A DNA stretch of 64,000 nt from DASPPM01 sp052143835 (GCA_052143835.1 JBKQRV010000162.1:1-64000); one strand, 5' to 3'; numbered from the stretch's first letter, positions 1-8,612 are shown. Numbers and translations are program-made. The notes: generated from the sequence alone by a model not told the origin.

Positions 1-327
1 ATCCGCCTCGAGTTTGCGCGAGAGGGTCTCCTTGTCGAGAAAAAGTGCCAAGCACTTGCCGCGCGCGGCGACCGTCGCCGATGGAGGTGCTGAATCGACA
101 TAGGACATCTCGCCGACGATCTCGCCGGCGCCAAGTCGCCTCACCTCGCCGATACCCTTGACGGCGACGAGGAATTCGCCTTCGAGCAGAAGGATCACCG
201 AAGCGACCGGCTTGCCCTGGTGGATCAGCACCTCGCCGTCCTTGACCCAGCGCCGCTCGCCGCTGCGCGCCATCCATTCGACGTCGCCGTCGGTAAGCAG
301 TCCGAAGATGTAAAGGACTTTGCGCAT
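1..327 (-). CDS. Cyclic-nucleotide-binding-domain protein, C-terminus beyond window edge
   Basis: The first 109 residues of a protein that continues past the left edge. It begins MRKVLYIFGLLTDGD. The visible part reads as a Crp/cAMP-kinase-type beta-barrel: a segment around VLIHQGKPVASVILLLEG, then a GEIVGEMSYVD stretch that resembles the phosphate-binding cassette. The ATG at 327 lies 11 nt after the stop of the export permease/ATPase on the same strand, so it is probably the last visible gene of that operon. Proteins with this domain accompany NHLP-type peptide exporters. A sensor or regulator of export is inferred; no DNA-binding or other output domain is visible in the part present. Confidence 0.8.
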   Translation of the reverse strand, partial: MRKVLYIFGLLTDGDVEWMARSGERRWVKDGEVLIHQGKPVASVILLLEGEFLVAVKGIGEVRRLGAGEIVGEMSYVDSAPPSATVAARGKCLALFLDKETLSRKLEAD

Positions 328-338
328 GACCGTGACTC

Positions 339-3257
339 CTACAGGAGCTGGCGCTTGGCGAAATCGGCGAACGGGCCCGGAGCGGCGCTCAGCTCCGCGA
401 AACTGCCGCTCTGGACGACCTGTCCCTGGGCCAGCACGATGATGCGGTCGGCATGCTCGACGGTGCTCAGCCGGTGGGCGATGACGACGCGCGTCACGTT
501 GAGCGTGGCGAGGGAGGCGCTCACGATCGATTGGGTGACGTTGTCGAGCGCGCTTGTCGCCTCGTCGAAGAGAAGGAGGCGCGGACGATGGACGAGGGCG
601 CGCGCGATCATCAGCCGCTGGCGCTGGCCGCCCGAGAAAGTGCTGAGCCCCTCGGCGATGATCGTATGCATGCCCATCGGCATCGCCTCGATGTCGGCAT
701 CCAAGCCCGCAAGGCGTGCCGCGTGCCACGCCTCTTCGATCGGCAGCTGCACGCCGCCGCAGATGTTCTCGAAGATGCTCCCCGAGGTGAGCTTGCCGTT
801 CTGGAGCACGACGCCGATCTGGCGGCGCACGGCACTCACGTCGAGCGTATCGAGCGACTTGCCGTCGTAGAAGACGGCCCCCGACTCGGGCTTCTCGAAG
901 CCGAGGAGGAGGCGGAAGATCGTCGACTTGCCGCTCCCCGACGCTCCGACGAGTGCTATGTATTCGCCCTTCTCCACGCGGATGCTGACCTTGTCGAGGA
1001 CCGTCGGCCCGCCTTCGAGGTAACGGAAGGTCACTTGGCCGAGCTCGAAGGCGCCCGAGAGCTCGCCTGGAGGCTTACGCTCCTCGGAAATCTCGACCGG
1101 CGCGGCCAACAGCGGCCGCACGCGGGTGAAGTAAGGAACAGCGATCAAGGATTCGGCGAGTGCCGTGCTGAATTCGCCGACCGCCGCGAGCGACTGGCCG
1201 AAGGCCGCGAAGAAGGCGAGGAAGCGGCCGGTGTCGAGGAGGAGATTGCCGGCCGGATCGGCCTCCGCGGCGGCGAAGATGACGAGGCTTGCGGCCGCCG
1301 GGAAGCCAAGCTCGGCGACATTAAGCAGGTTCGCCGCGCGCTGCGAGGCCACGAAGTGCCGCTTCTGCTCGGCAAAGCGACGCGCCCACACCTCGAGCGC
1401 GCGCACCTTCGCAGCCGCAACCCGCAGTTTGCCGATCCCGGTGAGGAACTGCAGCACGAGCCCGCCCACCTTGCCCTGGAGGTCGAAGTGCCGCCGCTCG
1501 TGACGAAGCCGTACCGCGCTGGTCGCCACGATCACGGCACCGCGCACGGCGGTGAGCGCGCTTGCGACAAGCGCAAGCCGGACATCGAAGTAGAACATGA
1601 GCGCAAAGCTGAACAGGCAGAAGAGGCCGGCCAGGAGCCCGCGTATGGTGCGGCCGGTCAGCACTTGGCGCATGGCTCCGATGCCGAGCGTGCGGTCGGC
1701 GAGATCGCCCACCGTATAGTGCCTGAAGAACGCGACCGGCAAACGGAGCAGCCGGTCGAGGATGGCGGCCTGGAGCGTCAAATCGAGGCGGCCGTCGATG
1801 CGCAGCATGGCTATGGCCTGCACCGCCTGGAAGCCGGCCGTGCCGAGTGCGACCATGACGAGTGCTGCGGCGCAGAACGCGAGCTGATCGAACTCGGTGC
1901 GCGGGATCACCGAATCGATGAGCACCTCGGTGATCAGCGGCGCCGCCACGGTGAGCCCGCCCATGGCGAGGGCCGCGAAGAGGATGCGCGCGGCGTCGGC
2001 ACGCACCCAGCGTGCGCAGAAGGCGAGAAGGTCCGCGGCGGAGATCGCGCGCGAGGGCAGCGGCAGATAGAGCATGACCGCCTCGCCGGCGAGCTCGGTT
2101 GCCAGCGCGGCACCGACCCGGCGGCGCGCTCCCGAGGCCGGCTCCACCATGACATAGCGGTTCTGCGCGGTCGGCAGGATTGCGACGGGATCTCGGGCCT
2201 CGCCGTGCCAGGCGATCAAGGCACCCACATTGTGGCGCCACCAATCGGCGCGCAGCAGCGTTCGGCGCGCGCGCAGGCGCGAGACGCGCGCGATCTCCGC
2301 GACGCGCCTCAATGTCCGATCCTCGGGGCGCCGCTGCGGCGGCGACACGACCGACGCCCCCATCGCCTCGCCGACCACTTGGCATGCGGCGAGGAGCGGA
2401 TCGCTGCCGTCGTGCTCGCGGGCAGCGGCATGTCGGCGCGGCACGATCACACGGGCGAGCTCGCCGAGCATGCGGCCCGCCTGCGCCTGAGCTAGACGCG
2501 CGCGCCGGTCGAGCCGCTCGGATTCCGCCTCGGCCCCCGCCGCCACGCGGCGTTCCAGGCACAGCATCGCGAGCGCATGGAAACGGTCGATCGCGCGCCA
2601 GAGCTCCACCCCGCTCAGCGCTTCGCCGCCGAGGACGGCGACGGAGGTCTGCCCGACCGCCTCGATCCAGGTTTCCGCGGCGAGCGGCAGCGGAGGATCG
2701 CCCGCGCGGGTCGCGGATGGCGCTTGCATGAGCCGGATTTTGCCGCGCTCAGCGCGCAGCCAGACGCTGCCGCGCATGGGTGCGCTGAGCCGCTCGCCCT
2801 TGCGAAGCTCGACGAGCGTGCCGGCTTCGGCCCTGCGGGCTTCCCCCGCCCCCGCAACGGCGATCGCGGCGCTGAGCGCTGCGATCCAGCCTTCGACGAG
2901 GCTCGGCTCGTCCAGGCCCTCGCGCTCCAAGAGCAAGGCCTCGGCATCCTGCCCGCCCACGGCCAGCACCTCGATACGCCGGGCTTGCCCATCCCCGCCC
3001 ACGGAGGGCAGGCCGAGAATGAGGCCGCCGCTTTCGACGCGGCAGAGGTGACGCCGCGCTCCCGCGGGCGTTCCGCCCGCAGTCGGCAGCGCGAAGAGGT
3101 CGACGTGGCCGGCGCTCACCTTAAGCGCGAGGTCGGGGTCGTCGAGACGCCACGGCCGGTTTCCGCTGAGTGCCACGCGCTCCGGCACGATCTTGCCGGA
3201 GCCCAAGACGCGCGGACCAGGCGGCCTCTTGCGTTGGTCTTTCGCCGTATCGCTCAT
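339..3257 (-). CDS. NHLP-type peptide export ABC transporter, permease/ATPase subunit
   Basis: A 972-residue inner-membrane export protein. The first 400 or so residues are a soluble domain without a recognisable peptidase, the middle (about 420-700) is the transmembrane region, and the C-terminal 200 residues are the ATPase: Walker A GASGSGKST near 771, signature FSGGQRQRL near 873, Walker B LLLFDEATSALD near 895, and H-loop IAHRLST. The length and the long non-peptidase N-terminus match the second ABC subunit of NHLP bacteriocin export systems (TIGR03797-like by layout). Its ATG overlaps the stop of the peptidase-containing ABC gene by 4 nt (ATGA), so the two are translationally coupled. 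It probably pairs with that protein to export the short peptides encoded at 7-13.5 kb; this pairing is inferred. Confidence 0.9.
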   Translation of the reverse strand: MSDTAKDQRKRPPGPRVLGSGKIVPERVALSGNRPWRLDDPDLALKVSAGHVDLFALPTAGGTPAGARRHLCRVESGGLILGLPSVGGDGQARRIEVLAVGGQDAEALLLEREGLDEPSLVEGWIAALSAAIAVAGAGEARRAEAGTLVELRKGERLSAPMRGSVWLRAERGKIRLMQAPSATRAGDPPLPLAAETWIEAVGQTSVAVLGGEALSGVELWRAIDRFHALAMLCLERRVAAGAEAESERLDRRARLAQAQAGRMLGELARVIVPRRHAAAREHDGSDPLLAACQVVGEAMGASVVSPPQRRPEDRTLRRVAEIARVSRLRARRTLLRADWWRHNVGALIAWHGEARDPVAILPTAQNRYVMVEPASGARRRVGAALATELAGEAVMLYLPLPSRAISAADLLAFCARWVRADAARILFAALAMGGLTVAAPLITEVLIDSVIPRTEFDQLAFCAAALVMVALGTAGFQAVQAIAMLRIDGRLDLTLQAAILDRLLRLPVAFFRHYTVGDLADRTLGIGAMRQVLTGRTIRGLLAGLFCLFSFALMFYFDVRLALVASALTAVRGAVIVATSAVRLRHERRHFDLQGKVGGLVLQFLTGIGKLRVAAAKVRALEVWARRFAEQKRHFVASQRAANLLNVAELGFPAAASLVIFAAAEADPAGNLLLDTGRFLAFFAAFGQSLAAVGEFSTALAESLIAVPYFTRVRPLLAAPVEISEERKPPGELSGAFELGQVTFRYLEGGPTVLDKVSIRVEKGEYIALVGASGSGKSTIFRLLLGFEKPESGAVFYDGKSLDTLDVSAVRRQIGVVLQNGKLTSGSIFENICGGVQLPIEEAWHAARLAGLDADIEAMPMGMHTIIAEGLSTFSGGQRQRLMIARALVHRPRLLLFDEATSALDNVTQSIVSASLATLNVTRVVIAHRLSTVEHADRIIVLAQGQVVQSGSFAELSAAPGPFADFAKRQLL

Positions 3258-5473
3258 GTTTGCGACACCAGCCGGCCATAGGTTCCGCCACGTGCGATCA
3301 GCTCGTCATGCGTGCCGCGCTCGGTGACCTTGCCGCCGTCGAGCAGGATGATCTCGTCGCAATCGCGGATCGTGCTGAGCCGATGCGCAATGATGATGCA
3401 AGTCACGCCGCGACGCCTGAGATTGTCGTCGATCGCCTTCTCGGTGGCGGGGTCGAGCGCCGCGGTCGCCTCGTCGAGCACCAGGAGCGAGGGATTGCCC
3501 GCCAACGCCCGCGCGATCTCGATGCGCTGGCGCTGGCCGCCGCTGAAGTTCGAGCCGGCCTCGCCGACATAGCAATCGTAATTGCCCATGCGGCTGGCGA
3601 TCTCGTCGTAGATCTCGGCGTCCTTGAGGGCCTGGGTGATCTCGGCCTCGGGTACGGTCGGGTCCCACAAGGTGACGTTGTCGCGCGCGGTTCCTTCGAA
3701 GAGAAAGACGTCCTGGTCGACGTAAGCGACCGAGTTCGCAAAGACGGCCGGCGGGATTTCGGCGAGCGGCCGGCCGTCGAAGCGCACCTCGCCCGACCAC
3801 GGCTTGCACAATCCGGCGATCAGACGGCCGACGGTCGATTTGCCGCTTCCCGATGCGCCGACGAGGGCCACGCGCATGCCCGGCTCGAGGGCGAGCGAGA
3901 GCCCGTCGATGAGGGGCGGGTCGAGCGGCGAATAGCCGAAACGCAAGTCCTTGATCTCGACGCGCCCGAACAGTTTGGGCGGGACGGCTTCGAAGGGCGT
4001 CTCGCGCTCGGCCGACACCTCGATCGGATAGTTAAACACGTCCTCGAGGCGGGCGAGGTCGCCCTTGATCGTCTGAAAGTTCCCCGCGAGTTGCACGAGG
4101 CCCGCGATCGGCGCCGAGAAGCTCGCCATGAGCGACTGGAAGGCGACGAGCCCGCCAATGGTGAGCGCGCCCTCGATGACGTGCAGGCCGCCCATGCCCA
4201 GGATGGCCGCCGTGGTCAGCGCGGAGAAAAGGGTCGGAAAAATCTCGAGGAACGCCGAATAGAGGCCGAGGCGCTGCTCGGCGTTGAGCACCTTCGCCTG
4301 GAACCCGGCCCAGCGGGCGAAGGCGTCGTCCTCGAGCCCAGTCGCCTTGAGCGTCTCGATGGTGCGGATGACGCCTACCGTGCTGCCGTTGAGCTTGCCG
4401 CGCTCGACCGCGAGGCTGCGGTTGAGGTTCTCGCGGCGCGCGCTGACCAGCTTGAGGGCGAGGATGTTGACAAGGGACATCCCGACGCCGAGGGCCGCGA
4501 GCCCGAGGTCGTAGACCGCCATCGCGGCGGCGAAGAAGGCGAGCGAGACGAGGTTGAGCGCATTGGTGGCGAGCCCGCTCGACAAGAGGCGCGCGACCTG
4601 CTCGTTGGCCGCCACGCGGCTCGCGATGTCGCCTGCGTGGCGCTGGGTGAAGAACTCCATCGGCAACGACAGCACGTGCCACAGGAAGCGACTGATCATG
4701 GTGACGGCAAGCTTGGTCTCGAGGCGGAGGAGGAGCGATTGCTGCAGGAGACCGATGAGCGCGCGCGCGAGTGCGGTCGCCGCCATGCCGATCAGAAGCG
4801 GCACCAGCCAAGCGCTGGCGCCGTCGATCAGGATGTCGTCGACGAAGATGCGGGAGAAGGCCGGGATGACGACGCCGGGGACGACGAGGGCGACGCTCAA
4901 GATGAGTAGAAGCGCCACCGCCGGGCGCGAGCGGCCCAGCTCGCGCGCGACGATGCCGAAGGCCGCCGGCTTGCGGCCCAGGCGCTTGAAATCCTCACCG
5001 GGCTCGAACGCCAGCACGACGCCCGTGAAGGACTCCTTGAATTCCGCCAGGCTGACGCGGCGGCGGCCGACGGCCGGGTCGTTGAGATAGGCGCGCTGGG
5101 CGTCGAGCCGCTCCAGCACCATGAAGTGGTTGAAGTTCCAGTGGACGATGCAGGGCATCGGCAGCCCGCGAAGGGTCGCGGGCTCCTTGCGGAAGCCCTT
5201 GGCGGCGAGCCCGTAGCGGCGCGCGGCCTTGAGCAGGTTGCTCGCCTTGCTCCCGTCGCGCGACACGCCGCAATCGACGCGAAGCTGCTCGAGCGGGACC
5301 CAGATGCCGTGATAGGCGAGGATGATGGCGAGCGAGGCGGCACCGCACTCGACGGCTTCCATCTGAAGAATGGTAGGCGTGCGTCTGACGGTGCGGCTGC
5401 GGCGGGCCAGCCGAGCGAAGAGGTGCCGAAATAGCGGCGCCTTGAGCGGCTCGACGGTCTCGGCTGCGGTCAT
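3254..5473 (-). CDS. Peptidase-containing ABC exporter (C39 domain, double-glycine leader processing)
   Basis: A 739-residue bifunctional exporter. The N-terminal C39 cysteine-peptidase domain (about residues 34-165) keeps the expected triad: Cys43 in VECGAAS, His116 in NFNHFMVL and Asp132 in NDPAVG. Six predicted membrane helices follow (about 175-460), then an ATPase with Walker A GASGSGKST, signature NFSGGQRQR, Walker B LLVLDEATAALD and H-loop IAHRLST. C39 domains cleave leaders after Gly-Gly. All precursor peptides in this locus have a GG at the leader end, so this is the obvious maturation protease and pump. It starts 12 nt after the HlyD gene and overlaps the next ABC gene by 4 nt. Layout is that of NHLP export subunit 1 (TIGR03796-like). 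Confidence 0.93.
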   Translation of the reverse strand: MTAAETVEPLKAPLFRHLFARLARRSRTVRRTPTILQMEAVECGAASLAIILAYHGIWVPLEQLRVDCGVSRDGSKASNLLKAARRYGLAAKGFRKEPATLRGLPMPCIVHWNFNHFMVLERLDAQRAYLNDPAVGRRRVSLAEFKESFTGVVLAFEPGEDFKRLGRKPAAFGIVARELGRSRPAVALLLILSVALVVPGVVIPAFSRIFVDDILIDGASAWLVPLLIGMAATALARALIGLLQQSLLLRLETKLAVTMISRFLWHVLSLPMEFFTQRHAGDIASRVAANEQVARLLSSGLATNALNLVSLAFFAAAMAVYDLGLAALGVGMSLVNILALKLVSARRENLNRSLAVERGKLNGSTVGVIRTIETLKATGLEDDAFARWAGFQAKVLNAEQRLGLYSAFLEIFPTLFSALTTAAILGMGGLHVIEGALTIGGLVAFQSLMASFSAPIAGLVQLAGNFQTIKGDLARLEDVFNYPIEVSAERETPFEAVPPKLFGRVEIKDLRFGYSPLDPPLIDGLSLALEPGMRVALVGASGSGKSTVGRLIAGLCKPWSGEVRFDGRPLAEIPPAVFANSVAYVDQDVFLFEGTARDNVTLWDPTVPEAEITQALKDAEIYDEIASRMGNYDCYVGEAGSNFSGGQRQRIEIARALAGNPSLLVLDEATAALDPATEKAIDDNLRRRGVTCIIIAHRLSTIRDCDEIILLDGGKVTERGTHDELIARGGTYGRLVSQT

Positions 5474-5485
5474 GGCGGCGTCGCC

Positions 5486-6754
5486 CTAGCCGCCGATGCC
5501 GCTCAGTCGCTTCATGAGCGGCACCACCAGGTCGATGGGAGGCTGCTCGCGCGTGGTGATCTCGGCGTGCGCGAGCGTCCCGGTGCTGAGCCTGAGCGAC
5601 GGTCCGCCGCCCGAGGACCAGCGATAGCCGCTCACGGCCCCTTCGTCGCGCTCGAGCTGGACCACAGCCTCGTAGGGAGCACCCTCGCGCGAGAAGCGCG
5701 TCACCAGTGCCGCGTTGTGCAGCACCGCCGCCATGCCCTCGGGCGTCGCCGGAAACTCGGAAACGGTGGCGATCTTGCCGATCAAGGCGCCGAACTCCTC
5801 GCGCTTGATGGTCGCAGGCTCGACGCGGACCTCCATGCCCGGCCGCACGTTTTTGCCCTGCTCGCCCGGAACATAGATCACTGCCTCGAGGTTTTTCCCC
5901 TCGCTCTCGATCTCCGCAACCGGCGTGCCGACCGCGAGCACGCCCCCGCTCGACACCTTGATCTCGATGACGCGCCCCTCGCTCGGGCTCAGGAGCCGGG
6001 AGTCGCGCTCGAGCATGCCGGCGAGCTCGTCCATCTGGCGGCGGGCGTCGTTGACCTTAATCTGGGAGGCAAGCCGGTCGTGTTCGCGCTCGGTCGTGAG
6101 GTCGAGCTGCTGCGCGTCCAAGCGCAAAATCTCATTTCGGGCATCGGTGGCGCGCTCCTCTGCGGCCACGAGCTGGGCGCGCCTTTCCTCCATCTCGCGC
6201 CGCGTCGCGAATCCCCTGGCCATGGTGGCCTGGAGGTTCTTCACGTCGGTCGCGAGATAGGCGGCACGCTCACCGGCTGCATCGATCACCTGCTCGAGTG
6301 CCGCCTTCTGTGCGGCAAAGCTCTTGGCCTTGGCGGCGAGCTCCTGCTCGATGGCGCTCACGAGCTCGGCATGCTCGCGCTCGCGCTCGTGCAGGACCTC
6401 GACGGCGTTGCGGTAACGCTGCTCCGTGTCGGTCTGGGAGAGGTGCGCGATGATCTGCCCTTGCGTGACCCGGTCGCCCACGCTCACGTCGACGGAGGCA
6501 AGACGGCCGCCGACGGCCGAGACCGCATCGACGACCCGGCCGCCGTCGCTCACCAGGATGCCCTCGCCCGCGACGCGCGTCGGGATGCGGCCGATGACGC
6601 TCCAGATCGCAACCGCGGCAAGGGCAAGACAGATCACCAGCGCCGCCGCCCAATCAGTGGGCCGCGTGATGCGCACGAGTTCCTCGAGCTGGTCGGGCGA
6701 GGAGAGCCGCTCGATGGCTGCGGCGCGGAAGATTTGCTGCGTGCCTTCGCTCAT
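5486..6754 (-). CDS. HlyD-family periplasmic adaptor of the peptide export system
   Basis: A 422-residue membrane-fusion protein. After a cytoplasmic stretch beginning MSEGTQQIFRAA, one membrane helix (about residues 35-55) leads into a biotinyl-lipoyl half-motif, a long alpha-helical hairpin rich in Glu, Ala and Arg (about 115-245), and the second barrel half with SPSEGRVIEIKVSSGG. The LSSPDQLEELVRIT segment before the helix is typical of adaptors in NHLP bacteriocin systems (TIGR03794-like). I chose the ATG at 6754 because this start resembles the family; the open frame extends to 6853 without a family-like sequence. A 38-codon ORF ends in an ATGA overlap at this start. It would bridge the two ABC subunits to the outer membrane or periplasm. 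Confidence 0.88.
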   Translation of the reverse strand: MSEGTQQIFRAAAIERLSSPDQLEELVRITRPTDWAAALVICLALAAVAIWSVIGRIPTRVAGEGILVSDGGRVVDAVSAVGGRLASVDVSVGDRVTQGQIIAHLSQTDTEQRYRNAVEVLHEREREHAELVSAIEQELAAKAKSFAAQKAALEQVIDAAGERAAYLATDVKNLQATMARGFATRREMEERRAQLVAAEERATDARNEILRLDAQQLDLTTEREHDRLASQIKVNDARRQMDELAGMLERDSRLLSPSEGRVIEIKVSSGGVLAVGTPVAEIESEGKNLEAVIYVPGEQGKNVRPGMEVRVEPATIKREEFGALIGKIATVSEFPATPEGMAAVLHNAALVTRFSREGAPYEAVVQLERDEGAVSGYRWSSGGGPSLRLSTGTLAHAEITTREQPPIDLVVPLMKRLSGIGG

Positions 6755-6867
6755 GACGCGCCCAGAAAGTACTGCCGCGCGCGCCACACCGAGCGCGAGC
6801 TCGAGCCCGGGCCTCCCCGCGCCGGGGCCCCGCAGGAGACACCGCTCCGCCACTTTCTAAGCCCCAT
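6751..6867 (-). CDS. Possible 38-residue ORF translationally coupled to the HlyD gene
   Basis: A short ORF in a different frame from HlyD, starting MGLRKWRSGVSCG and ending WRARQYFLGAS. It is preceded by a strong ribosome-binding sequence (GGAGGAGAGG, 4-8 nt before the ATG), and its TGA overlaps the HlyD ATG as ATGA. The HlyD start itself has no good ribosome-binding site. These features suggest that ribosomes load here and re-initiate at HlyD. The peptide has a Gly-Gly at positions 18-19 but does not resemble the A or B leaders. It could be a leader peptide, a divergent precursor, or simply an untranslated 5' region. No family was recognised. Confidence 0.35.
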   Translation of the reverse strand: MGLRKWRSGVSCGAPARGGPGSSSRSVWRARQYFLGAS

Positions 6868-7151
6868 GATGTCCTCTCCTCCCGCCCGACACCGATCGCG
6901 CGAAGTCTCGCGGCGGATGCTCAGGAAGAGTGCTGTACTCTGGGCTGTCCCAGACGCTGCATACTCTCACGATAATGCATTCACATCAATTCGTTAGCAC
7001 GACAGGCACCATTTATCAACCCGCCCGCATAATCTGGCGGCGTCGTGACGGCTATCACAACAAGTGCGGCGCGACTTGCGCTAGTCTACGATTGCGTAGG
7101 TTGCGAATAATTGCGTCCGCTGCCTCGCAAGAGGAGTACGGAGTACAGAGC
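6868..7151. promoter_or_regulatory. Divergent control region between export operon and first precursor gene
   Basis: About 280 bases with no convincing gene, clearly richer in A and T than its surroundings (for example 6950-7020). It separates the leftward export operon from the rightward precursor genes, so it must contain promoters for both. No operator could be assigned by eye. The right end carries the 15-base element described at 7115. Confidence 0.5.
7115..7129 (+). repeat. 15-base element upstream of A-type precursors, copy 1
   Basis: GTCCGCTGCCTCGCA occurs identically upstream of three A-type precursor genes (7115, 7346 and 12989), each time followed within a few bases by a GAGGA ribosome-binding site. 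It is preceded here by AATAATTGC and at copy 2 by a similar GATAATTGC. Either a shared 5' untranslated element or simply the conserved leader of duplicated genes. Confidence 0.75.
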
Positions 7152-7310
7152 ATGAGCGAGCACAAGCCTGAGAAGAAAGCGGAGAGGATCGTCTCTCCCG
7201 CCACCAAAACCAGGCCCGCCGATCGCAAGGTCGGGAAGGGCGAGCTCAGCGAGAAGGAGCTCGACAAGGCCTCCGGCGGCTGCGCCACAGGCGAGCACCA
7301 CAGCGCCTAG
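7152..7310 (+). CDS. A-type precursor peptide 1, double-glycine leader with core CATGEHHSA
   Basis: A 52-residue peptide beginning MSEHKPEKKAERIVSPA and running through a charged, probably helical leader to GELSEKELDKASGG, where residues 42-43 are the Gly-Gly site. Cleavage there would release CATGEHHSA (9 residues, one Cys, two His). The start is fixed by GAGGAG about 13 nt upstream and by alignment with the other A-type genes (7376, 9426, 13021). It is the first of three rightward precursor genes. Processing by the C39 exporter at 3254-5473 is the expected route. The leader resembles the generic bacteriocin LSEKELxKxSGG signature, but neither nitrile-hydratase nor Nif11 leaders. Confidence 0.85.
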   Translation: MSEHKPEKKAERIVSPATKTRPADRKVGKGELSEKELDKASGGCATGEHHSA

Positions 7311-7345
7311 AGAGCTGACGATAATTGCAGGGAGCGGAGAATTCC

Positions 7346-7360
7346 GTCCGCTGCCTCGCA
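7346..7360 (+). repeat. 15-base element upstream of A-type precursors, copy 2
   Basis: Exact second copy of the element at 7115, 16 nt before the ATG of A-type precursor 2 and followed by TGAGGAG. Confidence 0.75.
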
Positions 7361-7375
7361 TGAGGAGTGCGCAGC

Positions 7376-7537
7376 ATGAGCGAGCACAAGCCTCAGAAGA
7401 AAGCGCAGGAGATCGTCTCCCCCGCCGCCAAGACCAAGCCCGGCGAGCGCAAGGTCGGGAAGGGCGAGCTCGATGAGAAGGCGTTGGAGGAGGTCTCGGG
7501 CGGCACGCCGCCGGACCCGTGCATTAAGATATCCTGA
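7376..7537 (+). CDS. A-type precursor peptide 2, core TPPDPCIKIS
   Basis: A 53-residue peptide too short for routine gene calling. The leader begins MSEHKPQKKAQEIVSPA and ends GELDEKALEEVSGG, with the Gly-Gly at residues 42-43 exactly as in precursor 1. The released core would be TPPDPCIKIS (10 residues, three Pro, one Cys). The upstream region repeats that of precursor 1 almost base for base (15-base element plus GAGGAGTGCG), so the two genes are a recent tandem duplication whose leaders stayed alike while the cores diverged completely. It is separated from precursor 1 by 65 nt. Confidence 0.83.
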   Translation: MSEHKPQKKAQEIVSPAAKTKPGERKVGKGELDEKALEEVSGGTPPDPCIKIS

Positions 7538-7604
7538 GACGGTTTGGGCCTTTGGCCATCGTTGCCAAGGCCACTCGCAATAGAGCCGAGGAAGGGAGAG
7601 GACC

Positions 7605-7763
7605 ATGAGCAAGAGCAAGCCTGAGAGCAAGAGCAAGCCCGTGAAGAAGGGCACGCGCATATCATCCGCCGATACGCTCGCCAAGGCCGGCAAAGGTGCC
7701 GGCGTCGAGCTCGACGAAGAGGACCTCAAGCGCGTTTCAGGCGGCCACTTCATCAAGGCCTGA
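7605..7763 (+). CDS. B-type precursor peptide 1, core HFIKA
   Basis: A 52-residue peptide of the second leader family. It starts MSKSKPESKSKPVKKGTRIS, continues through SADTLAKAGKGAG, and ends ELDEEDLKRVSGG with the Gly-Gly at residues 46-47. Only five residues (HFIKA) follow, with no Cys, Ser or Thr. The SKSKP unit appears twice at the N-terminus, as in the peptide at 13318, while the peptides at 8931 and 9757 have one unit. A GGGAGAGG ribosome-binding site precedes the ATG. It lies 67 nt after A-type precursor 2, on the same strand. The bases after its stop (ACCGCTGAGCGACCGCCGATG) are shared, with one change, by the gene at 8931. Confidence 0.83.
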   Translation: MSKSKPESKSKPVKKGTRISSADTLAKAGKGAGVELDEEDLKRVSGGHFIKA

Positions 7764-7994
7764 GGCACTCAACCGCTGAGCGACCGCCGATGATCGCGCG
7801 GCGCGGCATGACCGCGTCCCGCCATGCTGCAACCGGCCGTTATGCTGGGGCGACGAGCTGACCGAGCCGAAGCGGGGCGAGCACGTAAGGAACGCGCGGG
7901 TGTCCGCCCGATGATCGGGCGAGCGGGAAGGGCGTTCGTCTGCAGCAAGGAAGAACGAGACGCGCGAGCCGGTCGGCGGAGGAGTTGTCCCCGC

Positions 7995-8612
7995 TCAACG
8001 AAACGATGGCCCGAGCGCGAAGCAGGCGGCCGCATATCTCGTGCCCGACCTTACCGGGATCACGCGATGGGGCACCCAGGCGGGAAAGGCCAGCACAGCA
8101 CCTCGCCCGCGGGGCGCCTTGCCCGCCGGGGCAATGCCATACTCGAGGACGCCGCCTTCGTAAGCCTCCGGCGGCGACAATTGAATGAACACGCCGATCT
8201 TGCGGTCGCAGTGGGGCGGTGCCAAGTCGACGTGCTGCGAGAAACGGTCCCCTTCGTCGTAGCGAAGAATCGCGACCCGGCTGAGGTGGGTAATTTCGAA
8301 GCGCCAAATTTTCCTGTTCAGATCGAAGGTGATTTCCTCGACTTTCCTGACAAACCAGGCAATGCGCTCGTCGCTGGTGCGCGGATCGATCAAAATTTGC
8401 TTGCCGCCTTTCCCGGCTTGGTTGCGCCTTGACGCGTCCTTCTCAGAATACGCTCTCTTGACGAGGCGCCTTCCTTGGGCCCACGCAATGACGGCGTCGC
8501 ATTCGTCGTCCGAGAATAAGGGCGGGCGCTTGACGGAGCGAATGTACGCGACCGCGACGTTGTCGTTCGTTGCCGCCCCAGGAATGACTGCGGTCGCTTC
8601 GGTCGAGTTCAT
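7995..8612 (-). CDS. 2OG-Fe(II) oxygenase (prolyl-4-hydroxylase type) of the peptide cluster
   Basis: A 205-residue non-haem iron, 2-oxoglutarate-dependent dioxygenase. The metal-binding facial triad is complete: His127 and Asp129 in QHVDL and His182 in VPHRV, with Arg192 ten residues later as the expected 2-oxoglutarate-binding residue. The C-terminal double-stranded beta-helix is recognisable (YEGGVLEYG, GAVLAFPAWVPH). A GGGAGAGG site precedes the ATG at 8612. It lies between B-type precursors, and two broken copies of the same gene sit beside other precursors (near 9090-9185 and 13622-13739), tying it to peptide maturation. Hydroxylation or another oxidation of a core or leader residue is inferred; the substrate residue is unknown. 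Confidence 0.87.
   Translation of the reverse strand: MNSTEATAVIPGAATNDNVAVAYIRSVKRPPLFSDDECDAVIAWAQGRRLVKRAYSEKDASRRNQAGKGGKQILIDPRTSDERIAWFVRKVEEITFDLNRKIWRFEITHLSRVAILRYDEGDRFSQHVDLAPPHCDRKIGVFIQLSPPEAYEGGVLEYGIAPAGKAPRGRGAVLAFPAWVPHRVIPVRSGTRYAAACFALGPSFR

Noticed and set aside
3170..4909. 579-codon open frame on the plus strand over the ABC exporter
   Set aside because: Antisense shadow of a clear C39-ABC gene; composition is Arg/Asp/Glu-rich with no family motif.
5567..6997. 476-codon plus-strand frame over the HlyD gene
   Set aside because: Antisense shadow in high-GC DNA; the HlyD reading has convincing motifs.
7152..7310. Nitrile-hydratase-like or Nif11-like precursor
   Set aside because: Leaders are too short and lack the extended homologous domains of those families; only the GG end is shared.
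7769..8035. Small minus-strand frame between precursor 7605 and the oxygenase
   Set aside because: Arg/Ser-rich, no ribosome-binding site, and no resemblance to either leader family.
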